In this document: positions 32,856 to 43,789 of the stretch, one piece after another
How positions within the stretch are numbered: the first letter of the stretch is position 1
Layout of the letters: each line of letters starts with the position of its first letter
NCBI RefSeq assembly: GCF_030035675.1
Contig: NC_084482.1
Coordinates: forward strand, 226,467,943 to 226,531,942
Length of the DNA stretch: 64,000 nt
Direction of reading: 5' to 3'
DNA from: Rhineura floridana
Lineage: Eukaryota > Chordata > Lepidosauria > Squamata > Rhineuridae
Translations under genes and position numbers: made by a program
Notes under the pieces: generated by a model
What the model saw: the letters and a program-made list of their open reading frames with translations, nothing else
Told to the model about the DNA's origin: nothing
Database searches by the model: none

Positions 32856-33725
32856 ATTTAAGAACATAAGGATGTTGGATCAGGCCAGTGGCCCAACTAG
32901 TCCAGCATCCTGTTCTCTCAGTGGCCAACCAGATGCCCCGATGGGAAGCCCACAAGCAGGACCTGAGTGCAAGAGCGCTCTCCCCTCTTGCAGCTTCCGG
33001 CAACTGGTTTTCAGAAGCATGTTGCCTCCTACTATGCAGGCAGGGCACAGCCATCGTGGCTCATAGCCAGTGATGGCCTCGGCCTCCATTGATTTGTCTA
33101 ATCTTCTTTAAAGCCATCCAGACTGGTGGCCAGCACTGCCTCTTGTGGGAGCAACGTCGAGCTTAATTGGATGTCCACAAGTTCCAGCGTCATGAGAGAG
33201 GGAGAAGAAGTTTTCTCTATCTAATTTTTCCATGCCATGCATAATTTTATATTTTTATATATTTTATTTTTATTTCATATTACTGTTCTATGATTCTATG
33301 ATCTCATTCTGGTTCAGTCACCACCAGTTCAAACCCAATCAGTATATACCACCCATTTGCAGAGGTCCTTTTGGAGCTCTTCGCAATCCCTTTTGTTTTA
33401 ACAATCACTTTCCCAATTTCCCAGTCTGAAAGGGGAAGGAGTAACATGGTAGGTGCATGTGGGCTTTGGTCGATTTACCAGCCCCTGTAAGTAGGCCACT
33501 TTGGATCAATGCAGTGAGGGACACAAACTTGGATGGCTTTAAAAGAGGATTAGACAAATGCATGGAGAACGAGGCTTCCAGTAGCTACGGCCCAGGATGG
33601 CTGTGCTCTGCCTTGGCAGGCGGTGTCAGGATGCCTCTGAATACACTCAGAATCACAAGTGGGGAGGGTGCTTTGCTTGTGGGCTTCCTGCTGGGGCGTC
33701 TGGTTGGCCTGATCCAGCTCGTCTT
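32856..33725. mobile_element. Two opposed CR1 remnants (copy B)
   Basis: Counterparts of 2372-3277: a minus-strand CR1 3' piece at about 32856-33400 and a plus-strand piece at about 33480-33725. Both are deleted internally. Confidence 0.75.
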
Positions 33726-33848
33726 CCGTGCTTAGGTAGTGCCCAAAGTAGAGACCAAAGGGCACTGTCGTCCAGAGCCCCTTCCCACTAAATACAGGGA
33801 GAGGCACCGAGGCTGTCCCCCACGTCTCCCCGATTCTCTTTCCTTTAC

Positions 33849-33923
33849 CTGCGGTGACTGCCCAACAGCCGTTTCCACTCTGCCCCAAGAAAGAGACGAC
33901 CCCGACGGTGCCTCTGAGGTCAT
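33849..33923 (-). CDS. Gene 2 exon 1 (KZFP start exon)
   Basis: A 75-bp coding leader starting MTSEAPSGSSLSWGRVETAV and ending with Gly-Gln-Ser-Pro-Gln, where genes 1 and 3 have Gln-Gln-Pro-Pro-Gln. The ATG at 33923 has the same context as in gene 1. The donor is GTAAAG, weaker than the GTAAGG of genes 1 and 3. The exon ends in phase 0. Confidence 0.7.
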
Positions 33924-34484
33924 TGTGGCGGAGACGGAAGAGGAGGAGGCGTAAGCGCAGGCACCTCTGGGCCTCTCGCAGCAGTTGCCACGATGCACTT
34001 TCGAACGGGGAGCAGCCCTCAAGGTGGGGTCATTGCAAAGCCTGCAGGGGAGAGAGAGGGGGTGGGACGAATTTCATCCTTGGAGCAAATTTGGGGTTTA
34101 GGGGTTTTAATACGATAAGCGTCCTGACGCTTTTGGTGACCAGGGACTGCTCAAAATGAGAAAGTGGTTAAGTTTGCTTCGGGATGCTCCACCTTCACGG
34201 GGCCTTGACATTGAGCCCCTAAATCTGTTTTAGACCCCTCCTCAGTTCATCCCAGACTGTCTTCCAAGCCAGGGAAGGTCTTCCCTCTTTCGCCATCATC
34301 CAACCCCAGTCAATCTAGCCGCTCCTGCCTTTTCATCCTGCCCACCTCAGAGGTTCTCTTTCAGCTTGTGAACCCTCTCAGACTTTGTTCCTGTGCCCCT
34401 TTTTCATCATGAGGAGGGCACAAAATTAAAAACCTAACCCCTGTGCACAGCAGTCGGGTATAGTGTCCCTGAAAGTTGGCGGTT

Positions 34485-35060
34485 TGTGCATATTGTAAGG
34501 TGGGATTCCTGCATTGAGCAGGGGGTTGGACTTGATGGCCTTATGGGCCCCTTCCAACTCTACTATTCTATGATTCTATGGGAGTGGATGAGGCCCCTAG
34601 CTCCATTTCGGAGCTCCCTAGGGATGTGAAAAGCCTCCCTTCTCACCACTTGAAATATGGGGAGAGGAACCCTGAGCTGCATTCATCTCAGCCCGCTGGG
34701 CAAGGAAAACAGTTTTGAGCTACTTGCAACACCCCTATGTTAAAAACAGAAGGACACATTATGGGCATCATCTACTCGCATAAACCTTTACAGCGAGTGT
34801 AGAGAACCTTTGGCCCTCCAGATGTTGCTGAACTACAACTCCCATCAGCCCCGGCAAGCATGGCCAATGGCCAGGGATGATGCGAGTTGCAGTTCAGCAA
34901 AATCTGGAAGGCTGGAGGGCTCCTCACACCTGCTTTAGATGTTGTGGGCTACAGCCACTGCCATCCCTGACCATCGGCCTTGCTGGCTGGGGCGGGTGGG
35001 ACTCCCAGTCCAGCAACATCTGGAGGGCACCAGGTTGCAGAAGGCTGTTCCAAGTTGCGC
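34485..35060. mobile_element. CR1 end and palindromic repeats (copy B)
   Basis: Inverted counterparts of 1045-1605: a CR1 terminus at about 34485-34582 and two palindromic MITE-like units at about 34795-35060 with GGCCCTCCAGATGTTGCTGA arms. They are shared with A and so older than the duplication. Confidence 0.65.
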
Positions 35061-35341
35061 AGGTGATGTGCAAGGTGGAGAGGTCAACAGCATTCTCGCC
35101 TACCTCACAGGGCTGACGTTTGGGCAACTCGGATATAAGAAGTTTATTTACTTATAATAAAATATGTGGATAAATTATGTTTTAATTTTTTTTTGCCAAG
35201 GCCTTCCTCTAAGGAGCCCAGAGTGGGAAATATATTTTGACACACACACACACACGTACCCCTTTGTCTTCACAGAAACACTATCAGAGGGCCAAGGTCA
35301 CAAAGTGAATTCCACTCCTGAGCAGGGATTTGAACCTGGGT

Positions 35342-35756
35342 CCTGGAACACGGTGTGGGACCGCAATACCTTGTGGAACGCCTCTCCCGCTATGAACCGA
35401 CCCGGTCACTTCGCTCAGCATCTAAGGCCCTCCTCCGGGTACCAACTCATCGGGAAGCCCGGAGGATAGTTACTAGATCTAGGGCTTTTCTGTAGTGGCC
35501 CCCGAACTGTGGAACAGCCTCCCCGAAGAGGTACGCCTGGCGCCTACGCTGCTGTCTTTCCGGCGCCAGGTTAAGACCTGGCTATGCTCCCAGGCATTTT
35601 AACTGTTAAATGTTTAAATGTTTATAACGTTATTGTATTTAGCTTGATTTTATTGTCATATTTTGTATTTTAACCTTTTGTACACCACCCAGAGAGCTAT
35701 TCGCTATGGGCGGTCTATAAATGAAACAAATAAATAAATAAATAAATAAATAAACA
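35342..35756 (+). mobile_element. L2 3' end
   Basis: The plus-strand L2 C-terminal coding end (ELWNSLPEE region, broken) and 3' UTR with CCCAGAGAGCTATTCGC, ending in an (AAAT)n tail. It is absent from A and C. A second copy of the local flank lies on each side of it (34990-35341 and 35757-36340). Confidence 0.88.
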
Positions 35757-36340
<584 letters not shown>

Positions 36341-36788
36341 TAGCTCAGTATTAAATGCTAACCAATGCTAATAATATGATAGATAACAAATGTTTGCACA
36401 GATGTGCAAGCTCACATTTAGTGGATATTCCAAATTAAGAGGGACACATGAAGTTCTCCACCTTTTATCCTCACAACAGTCCTGTGAGGTAGGCTGGGCT
36501 GAAAACAGTCACAGGCCCAGAGAGCGGAGTAACTGCCTGGGGATTCAATAGTGGGTCTCACAGAAAGAGCCAGCTGGATCAGGCCAACGGGGCAAACCTA
36601 GTCCAGCATCCTGTTCTCACAGTGGCTGGCCAGATGCCAGATATGGGAATGTGGCCCTCAGGCTGGGAAAGAGCCTCTGTCCCATCTCTGACCACTGCAC
36701 TCAACACGGGTTGTCACCCTGGCCCACCTTAGAGGGTTGTTGTGAGCATTGCCTGGGTATTGTATAGTGATACAGGGGCCCTCCTGCC

Positions 36789-36914
36789 AAAGTATTATAT
36801 GTTATATTTTACTCTGTTATATTTTAGTCTATGTACGCCGCCTAGAGTGGCCGTTAATTCGGCCAGATAGGCGGCCTAGAAATAAATTTTTATTATTATT
36901 ATTATTATTATTAA
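36789..36914 (+). mobile_element. L2-like 3' end insertion, copy B only
   Basis: A 126-bp insert with CTATGTACGCCGCCTAGAGT and an (ATT)n tail. AAAGT occurs at both edges and may be a target-site duplication. Copies A (about 375-385) and C (about 59230) show the uninterrupted site. Confidence 0.7.
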
Positions 36915-37079
36915 AGTGGATCTTCCCAAGGCAAGCGGTGAGGCCGGGCAGGAGTGAGGCTGGCAGCCCCTCAGAAGCACCCCCCCCACTTCGCTGAGAC
37001 CCACCCCCGGGGGGCAGCTTTGATCTTCAGAGGGGGGTGGCATTTATCTATTTCCTCCCCCCCTTCTGCCCGGAGACTG

Positions 37080-37770
37080 ATTTAAAGGGCCTCTAAAGAA
37101 GCTGGTCGGTTTCAAACGCATTTCTCTTGCCTTGCAGGAGGGAAACTGACCAGCCTCTCTTCGTCCCCCCCCCAACAAAGCCGCTCTCCCTCCAGCTCTG
37201 GGGCTGTTCTCCGCCGTGCCATCTCCCCAAGCAAGGCGGCTCCCTCTGCACCAAGGACCCCTTTCTCCCCCTGCCCGGCCTGGGGACTGGGCTGACCTGC
37301 GAGAGAGGGAGGCGAAATCCCGTGGAAAGTGGATCAGGCCCCCTCCCTGCCTGGGGAGCCCCTGGAGGGCCGCCCCCTCCCCCCTCCTCCTCCCCATCAC
37401 CCTCGGTGATGTTGCACCTCTTTCTCCTTGGCGCGCCCCGGCGCGGACCCTGCAGCGTAGCGCCGCCTCCTCCGCGCCCGCCTTTTCTCGTGCCTTTCTC
37501 CCCCCTTTTGATTAAAACTTCCTGCCTCTCTAGGAAGCAAAGCTCAGTTCCTCGACCCACCGGAGGACTGCTCCTTCCCCCCTCCCTCTCCTGCGGTTTG
37601 TGGCGCTGCAGCTGCTCCAGGAAATGCATCCAGACGCGCCCCTCTCGCTCTTGCGGCGTCGCCTCTGCCTGGCCTGCATGTTTCCCCCCAGCGGGGGAGG
37701 CAGGACTGACGGGCGGGGGCGCGCGGGGAGGGCGGCTTCAGGGTGGAGCTTGCAAGGGAGACCTGAGCTG
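37080..37770. promoter_or_regulatory. CpG island upstream of gene 2
   Basis: A GC-rich, CpG-dense stretch including GGCGCGCCCCGGCGCGGAC near 37431. It is about 3.2 kb upstream of the gene 2 start codon and conserved at 59400-60060 and, in part, at 1-190. It may hold the true transcription start with a non-coding first exon, or serve a gene on the other strand. No core promoter motif is decisive. Confidence 0.45.
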
Positions 37771-37772
37771 GG

Positions 37773-37862
37773 AGGTTCATGACAGATGCTCTTGGAGGTC
37801 ACTGATTCATAGGGTCGCCATTAAGTCAAAATTGACTTGAAGGCACAGAACAACAACAACGA
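37773..37862 (+). mobile_element. BovB 3' tail, copy B only
   Basis: The last ~85 bp of BovB (GGTTCATGACAGATGCTCTT to GGTCGCCATTAAG, tail ACAACAACAAC) lie between AGGGAGACC and GCATGGATCAGCCCC. Copy C (60045-60085) lacks it, so it came after the B/C duplication. Confidence 0.8.
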
Positions 37863-38205
37863 TTGCATGGATCAGCCCCGCCCCACTTTCTATGGATTCC
37901 CAGAGAGGAGGGGGCTCCTCCCTCCCTTAAGCCCCCCCTCTCCCAGGAGCAAGTCCTTCTTCTCACGTGAGCCCCGTTCCTTGCGCCTCTCCTTCCTATG
38001 CGCGCTCCAACCTCCTCCTTTCTCTCCTTGGCCGAGAAAGGAAGGACCCTCCATTCCCCCCCCTTTTCCTTCTTTTCATTGCAACTTTGATTGCCTGTCT
38101 AGGACCCAAAGCTTAATGCACTGACCCACTGGAGGACTGAGTGGAAGAAGCCCCCATCCCCCTTCCCCTCGGCAAGCTGAAGGTTTCTACCCCCCCCCAA
38201 AAAAT

Positions 38206-38440
38206 TAGAGAGCCAGTGTGGCATCGTGTTTAAGGTGCTGGACTAGGACCTAGGAGACCCAGGTTCGAATCCCCACACAGCCATGAAGCTCACTGGGCGA
38301 CCTTCGGCCAGTCACTGCCTCTCAGACTCAAAAGAAGGCGATGGGAAACCCCCTCTGAATATCACTTACCATGAAAACCCTATTCGTAGGGTCGCCATAG
38401 GTCAGAATCAGCTTCAAGGCAGTCCATTTACATTTTTCCC
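38206..38440 (+). mobile_element. Sauria-type SINE (tRNA head, BovB-like tail)
   Basis: The head has a GAGCCAGTGTGGCATCG A-box region and a GGTTCGAATCC B box. The body has GAAGCTCACTGGGCGACCTT, and the tail GGGTCGCCATAGGTCAGAAT resembles the BovB 3' end, as expected for a SINE mobilised by BovB. Copy C has the same insertion at 60364-60598. Confidence 0.9.
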
Positions 38441-39480
38441 AGTCAATTGGCAGTCGGGGAAACCATTGGGCCAGACCGCCTGGCCTTTCCAGCTCTCCCT
38501 CTTCCGGGGTCCTTTCTGCTTAAGGGGACTCTCTGCCTGATGCCTTTGCTTTCAAGGGCTGCAAACAAACCAAAACAGACCCCGATTGGGCTGATGGGAG
38601 TTGTAGTTCAAAAAAGTAACTTTTCCAAGCTCTGCCCCTGGACTGCACTCAGGTTTGCCGCTGAGCCTTGCCTGGAGGGCACATGGGCTTTTGCAGTGAG
38701 AAAACCCCTGGTCCTGCCCCCTTTTCCGCTCCCCCTTCTTTTGGTGCAAATCAGGGCTGAGACCCTCCTGCCCCTGCTCTAACACATCAGGACTGTAACT
38801 TGCGGCAGGCCGAACTGAAGGCAACCAGCACCTTCAATTCGCTCAGTCTTGACGTTTGGGTAAATGTTTCCCTCAGCACCAACCATTAGATCTCTCAGTC
38901 GAGCAGATAGTAGCCATATCAACAACAATAAACAAAAAGATTCTCAACTGGTGGTGCTACAGTTTGAGGAAGTCATTTTGTATTTTCTATATACGTTTGC
39001 AGTGTTTTGAATTCATCATTTCTAACTTCATTAAGATACTACGGATTAGCTGCTACGTTTAATTGCCTCCGAGTTATTTCTAAAGCAATTCAGAATGTGA
39101 AACGATGGCAAGAGATGAGCTTCTAACACTGGCAAAGGTAACGAAGAAGAGTTGCCTAATTAGCTGCAAATATTCAGCACACAAATTATGCATGCAAAAC
39201 ACTTCAGAAAATAAGCTGAAAAAACCAAAATCAGTCAGGGCGGATGCAGTGTTGGAGAAAACCGCCCCAATGTGCTCTAGCAGGTCCATTTCCTGCCCAG
39301 AGGGCAACGTTTCCTTTGAAGTTCTGGTTTTAACAAATAATGTTACACAGAGAAGGACCATGAGAACCTCTGCATGTTGTTCCAGAACCTCTTCCCTATG
39401 GGAAAAGTTAACATGGCCCCAAATGTTACCTTTTCCTCACCTGTCATGAAGACTAGTCTTGACTGACTGTCACTTCACTG
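38441..39480. other. Conserved KZFP far-upstream flank, no clear gene
   Basis: Shared with 60599-61110 and, in part, 63430-63620 (CTTTCCAGCTCTCCCTCTTC, AACAAACCAAAACAGACCCC). About 38722-39312 is present only in copy B. A 114-codon open frame at 39105-39449 has no recognisable domain, and copy C does not keep its first half. I see no supportable gene. Confidence 0.5.
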
Positions 39481-39502
39481 AGGCTTGGAGCTGCTCCTGC
39501 TT

Positions 39503-39575
39503 GTGACATCATACATGATGTCATAATGATGCATTTGCCTGCAGCCTAGGCTATCTCCATGGTAACGCCAGTGGC
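39503..39575. promoter_or_regulatory. Candidate regulatory cluster: CRE-like palindrome, octamer, X-box
   Basis: TGACATCAT and ATGATGTCA form a palindrome with a 2-bp spacer at 39504-39523. An octamer-like ATGCATTTGC follows at 39529, and CTCCATGGTAAC resembling an RFX X-box lies at 39555. The order is kept at 61146-61213. The motif matches rest on general knowledge of CREB/ATF, POU and RFX sites; function is inferred. Confidence 0.35.
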
Positions 39576-39894
39576 CAGTAAACCTCTGCAACCCGGCCAC
39601 CATCGGCTTGGCTTGTCTGTACAGCAAGTTTGACGTTTAAGTTCACAACCGAAGCCCGGAGAGGAAGTTAGGGTATCCGGAGGGTCCTGCCTTTCTAGGG
39701 GGAAATGGTATACGATGTAGAACCTCTAGGAGACCAGTGATGATTCTTGGAAGCCTTTGTTGCCCTATTCCCAGGAGTCTAAGCAGTTCCCCCTTACAAT
39801 CTCATCTGCACGTTACTTGGCAGAGAAACCTCATCTAATACAATGGGCACAGGAGATGGCCAATGGGATTGGAGCCATGTGAGGGGGAATGCTC

Positions 39895-40395
39895 AAGGGG
39901 ATGGAGGTTACAGCATTTGGGGCTTTTTAGTTTACCAGAAAAAATGAGTCACGGGTGCAAAATTATGCAAGGCACGGAGAAAGTGGATAGAGAAAGGTTT
40001 TCTCCCTTTCATATAACATGAGAACTTTTTGACATGCAATCAAGCTGAATGCTGGAAGATTCAGGACAGACAAAAGAAAGGGCTTCCTCACGTGCACAGA
40101 GTTAAACTCTGGGATTCGCTCCCACAACAGACAGTGATGGCCCCCAACTTGGATGGCTTTGAAAGAGGATTAGACAAATTCACGGAACATTACGGCTAGC
40201 AGTGGCCACTAGCCACAATGGCTGAGCAAGCAGTATGCTTCTAAAAACCAGTTCCTGGAAGCCACAGGAGGCGAGAGTGCTCCTGCGCTCCTGCTTGCGG
40301 GCTTCCCTTTGGCGCATCCGGTTGGCCTCGGTGAGAACAGGAGGCTGGCCTAGTTGGGCCACTGGCCTGATCCAGCACCCTCTTCTTATGTTCTT
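39895..40395 (+). mobile_element. CR1 3' region
   Basis: The plus-strand CR1 C-terminal region and 3' end (GGAAGATTCAGGACAGACAA, then GGTTGGCCTCGGTGAGAACA), ending near TCTTATGTTCTTCTG. It has many small changes. Copy C has the same insertion at 61545-61935, cut short by another element. Confidence 0.85.
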
Positions 40396-40407
40396 CTGTT
40401 TCTGGAC

Positions 40408-40525
40408 CAAACAGAGGTGTGAATTCCGACTGAAATGGATCTAGAAAATCTCCTCCAAGAGTACCTGGAACTGGTTGGCCACCACCCTCCAAAGAATCTT
40501 GCCCAGAAAGGCCAGTATAATTAGG
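40408..40525 (-). mobile_element. L2 RT fragment
   Basis: Matches the reverse-strand L2 segment at about 5075-5180 (the block encoding the end of PFLGKVLERVVAGQLQAL). Short and decayed. Confidence 0.65.
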
Positions 40526-40639
40526 AAATATAATTAACAATCTCACAATATGGATTAGTTACTCCTGAAAATTCTGCATGTCTGAATTTGCCTTCTAGTT
40601 AATCAGACCATTGATAAACTGCAGACAAAACCCAATTCT

Positions 40640-41480
40640 CACTCCCTTCCTGGTTTGAGAACCAGATGAAGGTGAGGTCCTTCATTTGCCCCTCTGGGCA
40701 AGAGGGCTGTGACCAGATGATCGGAGGGTGAAATCAGTTTGGAAAATAAAATACATCAGCAGAAGACAAGTGCACAATATATTTCACTTTTTAAAATATG
40801 TTGGCATAGTGCACATAAAAATATCAAAGGAAAATCAAAACCACATTATAAAAAATGTCTGGAAACTATTAGATGGGCAAATAAACTGCAGCAAACTTTA
40901 TTTTAGTTATGTATATAGTACTGAAGACGTTTACAAACAAAATAACATACATTAAAATTGTCAATAATATTAACATTTAAAAAGAAGTTTTAAAAAATGA
41001 AAAACACAAAAAAACCCAAGTATGCTAAACTAAACTATATGAAAGCACCTGGTAAAGTGGCCAGTACATAGAATTAGGGTTTTTAAAAACAATTATTTCT
41101 ATTTATTAAGAGCGTCCCATAAAATATATCAAAAATGCCAAAAATTAAAGCAATTCCACACATATAAAAACAATTAAAATAAATTAAAAATCCAATACAG
41201 TTACATAATGGGATAAATATCTCCCCTTAAAAGGTATGTTGAAAAAGAAAGGTCTGCAAGAGACATCAAAAAGAAAAAGAGAAGGCACCTGGCCTGGTCC
41301 AAGCTGTTTTAATATTTGTAGTCCCAACATTAAAATTAACTACAAACTTAACATTGCTAAATACTGTCTTAGCCTACCTAAATTCCACGAGTCCTGTAGT
41401 TTAAAGATGTAGAGCAATGGGAGCTAGTTGAACCTTCCATTCCTTTAAATGTGTGCATAGCTTAACGTGGTGAGGGGGTT
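40640..41480. repeat. Unit shared with the window end; LINE 3' scraps
   Basis: 40640-40770 (CAATTCTCACTCCCTTCCTG to AAATACATCAGCAG) repeats at 63610-64000, where a repeat with an (ATT)n run has been inserted. 40905-41280 holds L2/CR1-like 3' UTR scraps shared with 19905-20060 and 20820-20860. No gene is seen. Confidence 0.55.
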
Positions 41481-41544
41481 TGAGAGTGTTGAAGAAGTTG
41501 AGAGCAATGCCGTCAGGAGTCTAGACCAAGAGACTAGACTCCCA

Positions 41545-42547
41545 GCAGAGGCACCCATGGCGGAATGGTAAAAGCTGAGACACCAGACTAAGATGCATCC
41601 AGACTCAGAGGAAGGCAATGGTCAACCACCTCTGAATATCTCTTTACCACGAAAACCTTATGAACAGAATATCCAAAATGCAACACGAGATAGTGCTGGA
41701 AGATGAGACCCCCAGGTCAGATGGCACTCATTGAGCTACTGGGGAAGAACAAAGGACAAGGACGAGTAGCGCTGTGACTAATGACGCAGCTGGGTCAAAG
41801 CCAAAAGGAAGCACAGAGACTGATGCGCACAGATGCGAACGGAGAGTCCAGAGTTGTACGACACACACACAAGGAACAAGAAGTGTGAGACGCATGAACC
41901 AGGGAAAGTTAGAAATTGTCAAGCAAGGGATGGAACGTATCAACATCACAATACTTGGCACGAGTGAATTAAAATGGACGGGAATGGGACATTTTCAATC
42001 AGGCAACTACACAATATTTTATGCGACCTTACTGTACGCCTGTGAAACATGGGCCATCTATAAACGCCACTCCCAACTTCTTGAAAGATTCCACCAACAC
42101 TGCCTCTGGAAAATTCTGCAAATTACTTGGGAAGACGGACGGACTAATGTTAGTGTATTGGAAGAAGCAAAGACCACCAGTGTTGAAACAATGATCCTGC
42201 AACATCAACTGCGCTGGACCGGCCATGTTGTTCGAATGCCTGATCACCGTCTTCCAAAGCAGCTACTTTACTCCCAACTTAAGGATGGAAAACGGAATAT
42301 CGGTGGACAGCAAAAGAGGTTTAAAGATGTTCTCAAAGCTAATCTAAAAAAGTGTAACATAAACATTGAGAACTGGGAAGCCTTGGCCCATGAGCATCCC
42401 AATTGGAAGTCAGCCATTATCAAAGGTGCTATGGACTTTGAAGAAGCACGAGTACAGGGCGAAAGGGACAAACAAGCTAAGTGGAAGGCACGTCAAGCAA
42501 ATCCTCACTGTGACCATCTCCCATCTGGAAACCTACGTCCTTGTGAT
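41545..42547 (+). mobile_element. BovB/RTE chimera with a 266-codon open frame
   Basis: The left half (to about 42022) is the BovB 5' region and the start of its endonuclease (MNQGKLEIVKQGM, ILGTSELKWTGMGHFQSGNY). At about 42022-42028 it changes without a break in frame to the C-terminal region of a different LINE (LLYACETWAIYKRHSQLLER, then LRWTGHVVRMPDHRLPKQLL), typical of an RTE/RTEX-type polyprotein end. The frame 41774-42574 spans both. The RT is missing. The join may come from template switching during reverse transcription or from deletion between neighbouring insertions. It is not expected to be functional. Confidence 0.75.
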
Positions 42548-43487
42548 GTTCCTGTATTAATGTATATATGGTAAGTGCTGTTTGTATAGAAGATATGTGG
42601 TAAGTGGAATGAAAGAGGAGGGGGGAGTAAATGAGCAGTAGAATGCTGGATGATTGGCTGAGTGTTAGAATGGCTGAGCGTATAAAAGGAAGAATGACAG
42701 CTGAATCTGGGTGGACGTTAGTGGGTTGTTGGAGAGGTGTTTGGTGGGGTTTTTGAGAGGAGATTGTGTGGAGAGTTGGTGGATGTGGGGAGAGTGTGGA
42801 GTTCGGATTAATACTAAGACAAGTATCACAGGAATAGATGAAACCATATGCTTATGTGCCTTTATAAAGTAATCTTGTTATTTCTAATATTTAATAAACA
42901 CTATTTTGGTTTACCGGAGGCCTGATCCTTGGCTGGGGAATATAGACTAGAGGGGAGGGCAAGGTACTTACCAAGGCTGAAGGGAAACTGTAACAATTGG
43001 TGGCAGCGGTGAAGGGAAGAATATAACACCACAAGTATCCAGAGCAAACCAGAATTATATGCATTCTATATAGATCAAAGGGATTGGGACAGCTTAAGCA
43101 CGCAATCACAGAGGTAACCTGATTGAGACTCAGGCAGAGTCTCTGGGAATACTGGTTATAGGACGTGACTGGTGGTGCTGCCTAGCAGGGGGATCTGGTG
43201 AGGTCTATGCTAGAGCGGAGAGAGAAACCATAAAAAAGGACGGTCCGGACTGGTGGAGTCCCTGGTGGTGCCTAGTGACAGGCAGTAGCCACGAGCAGGT
43301 AGGAACCTGACAGGGAGAGCCAGGGAATGGCGTCACAGTCCTCACTGTGGGAGGCTGTGTGGATCCAGAATTGGCCTCCACAGTCACTTACGGACCCACT
43401 GTTAAAGACCTTACCCTGGAAGACAATCTTACTCGGCCATGAGTGATCGCCAATGAATGAACTATGGTCTGAATGATCCTGACTTTT
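42548..43487 (+). mobile_element. LTR retrotransposon fossil (LTR plus leader)
   Basis: An LTR of about 450 bp, probably TG...CA at 42548-42995, with a TATAAAAGG box (about 42683) and an AATAAA signal (about 42893). A TGGTGGCAGCGGTG primer-binding-like site and a leader running into a short gag-like start follow. The family is probably Gypsy-like; an ERV cannot be excluded. It is clearly broken: most internal genes and the second LTR are missing. It interrupts the end of the RTE chimera, so it is younger than that. The left edge is approximate. Confidence 0.6.
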
Positions 43488-43694
43488 TTTTAATTATCCT
43501 CTTCTATTTCTGTACAATAATTGTTGTAATAGTTCTCTTTGTCCCTATATACTACTCGCTGTATTCTTGCATTTAGGGTTCTGACTGTGTTTCTATTTCC
43601 TTTCGCTTTTGCTTTCCTTCTCTCTTTAACCATTTTAAGAGTTTCGTCAGTCATCCATTGAGGTCCTTCTCTCTTTGTAACTAGAGGTATTGTA
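43488..43694 (-). mobile_element. BovB internal fragment
   Basis: Reads on the minus strand as the BovB segment between endonuclease and RT (KREGPQWMTDETLKMVKERR, then TVRTLNARIQRVVYRDKENY), matching 26880-27080. It is inverted relative to the other large BovB copies. Confidence 0.85.
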
Positions 43695-43789
43695 TATGCA
43701 GATATAGGCTGGGATAAAAAAAAAACACCCCTTAAAAGGTGTGTTAGAAAATATCTGAGGAAAAGACACAGAAGAACATCATAGATTAT

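Noticed and set aside
37093-37840. 237- and 178-codon frames in the CpG island
   Set aside because: Low-complexity GC-rich frames that copy C does not preserve; more likely promoter or untranslated sequence.
38206-38280. A tRNA gene (A and B boxes present)
   Set aside because: It is the tRNA-derived head of a Sauria-type SINE: a SINE body and BovB-like tail follow, and the same unit occurs at 60364.
39105-39449. 114-codon open frame
   Set aside because: No domain, and its first half lies in a segment missing from copy C. A matching 83-codon frame at 60857-61108 shares only the last part. It could be a relic exon, but the support is too weak.
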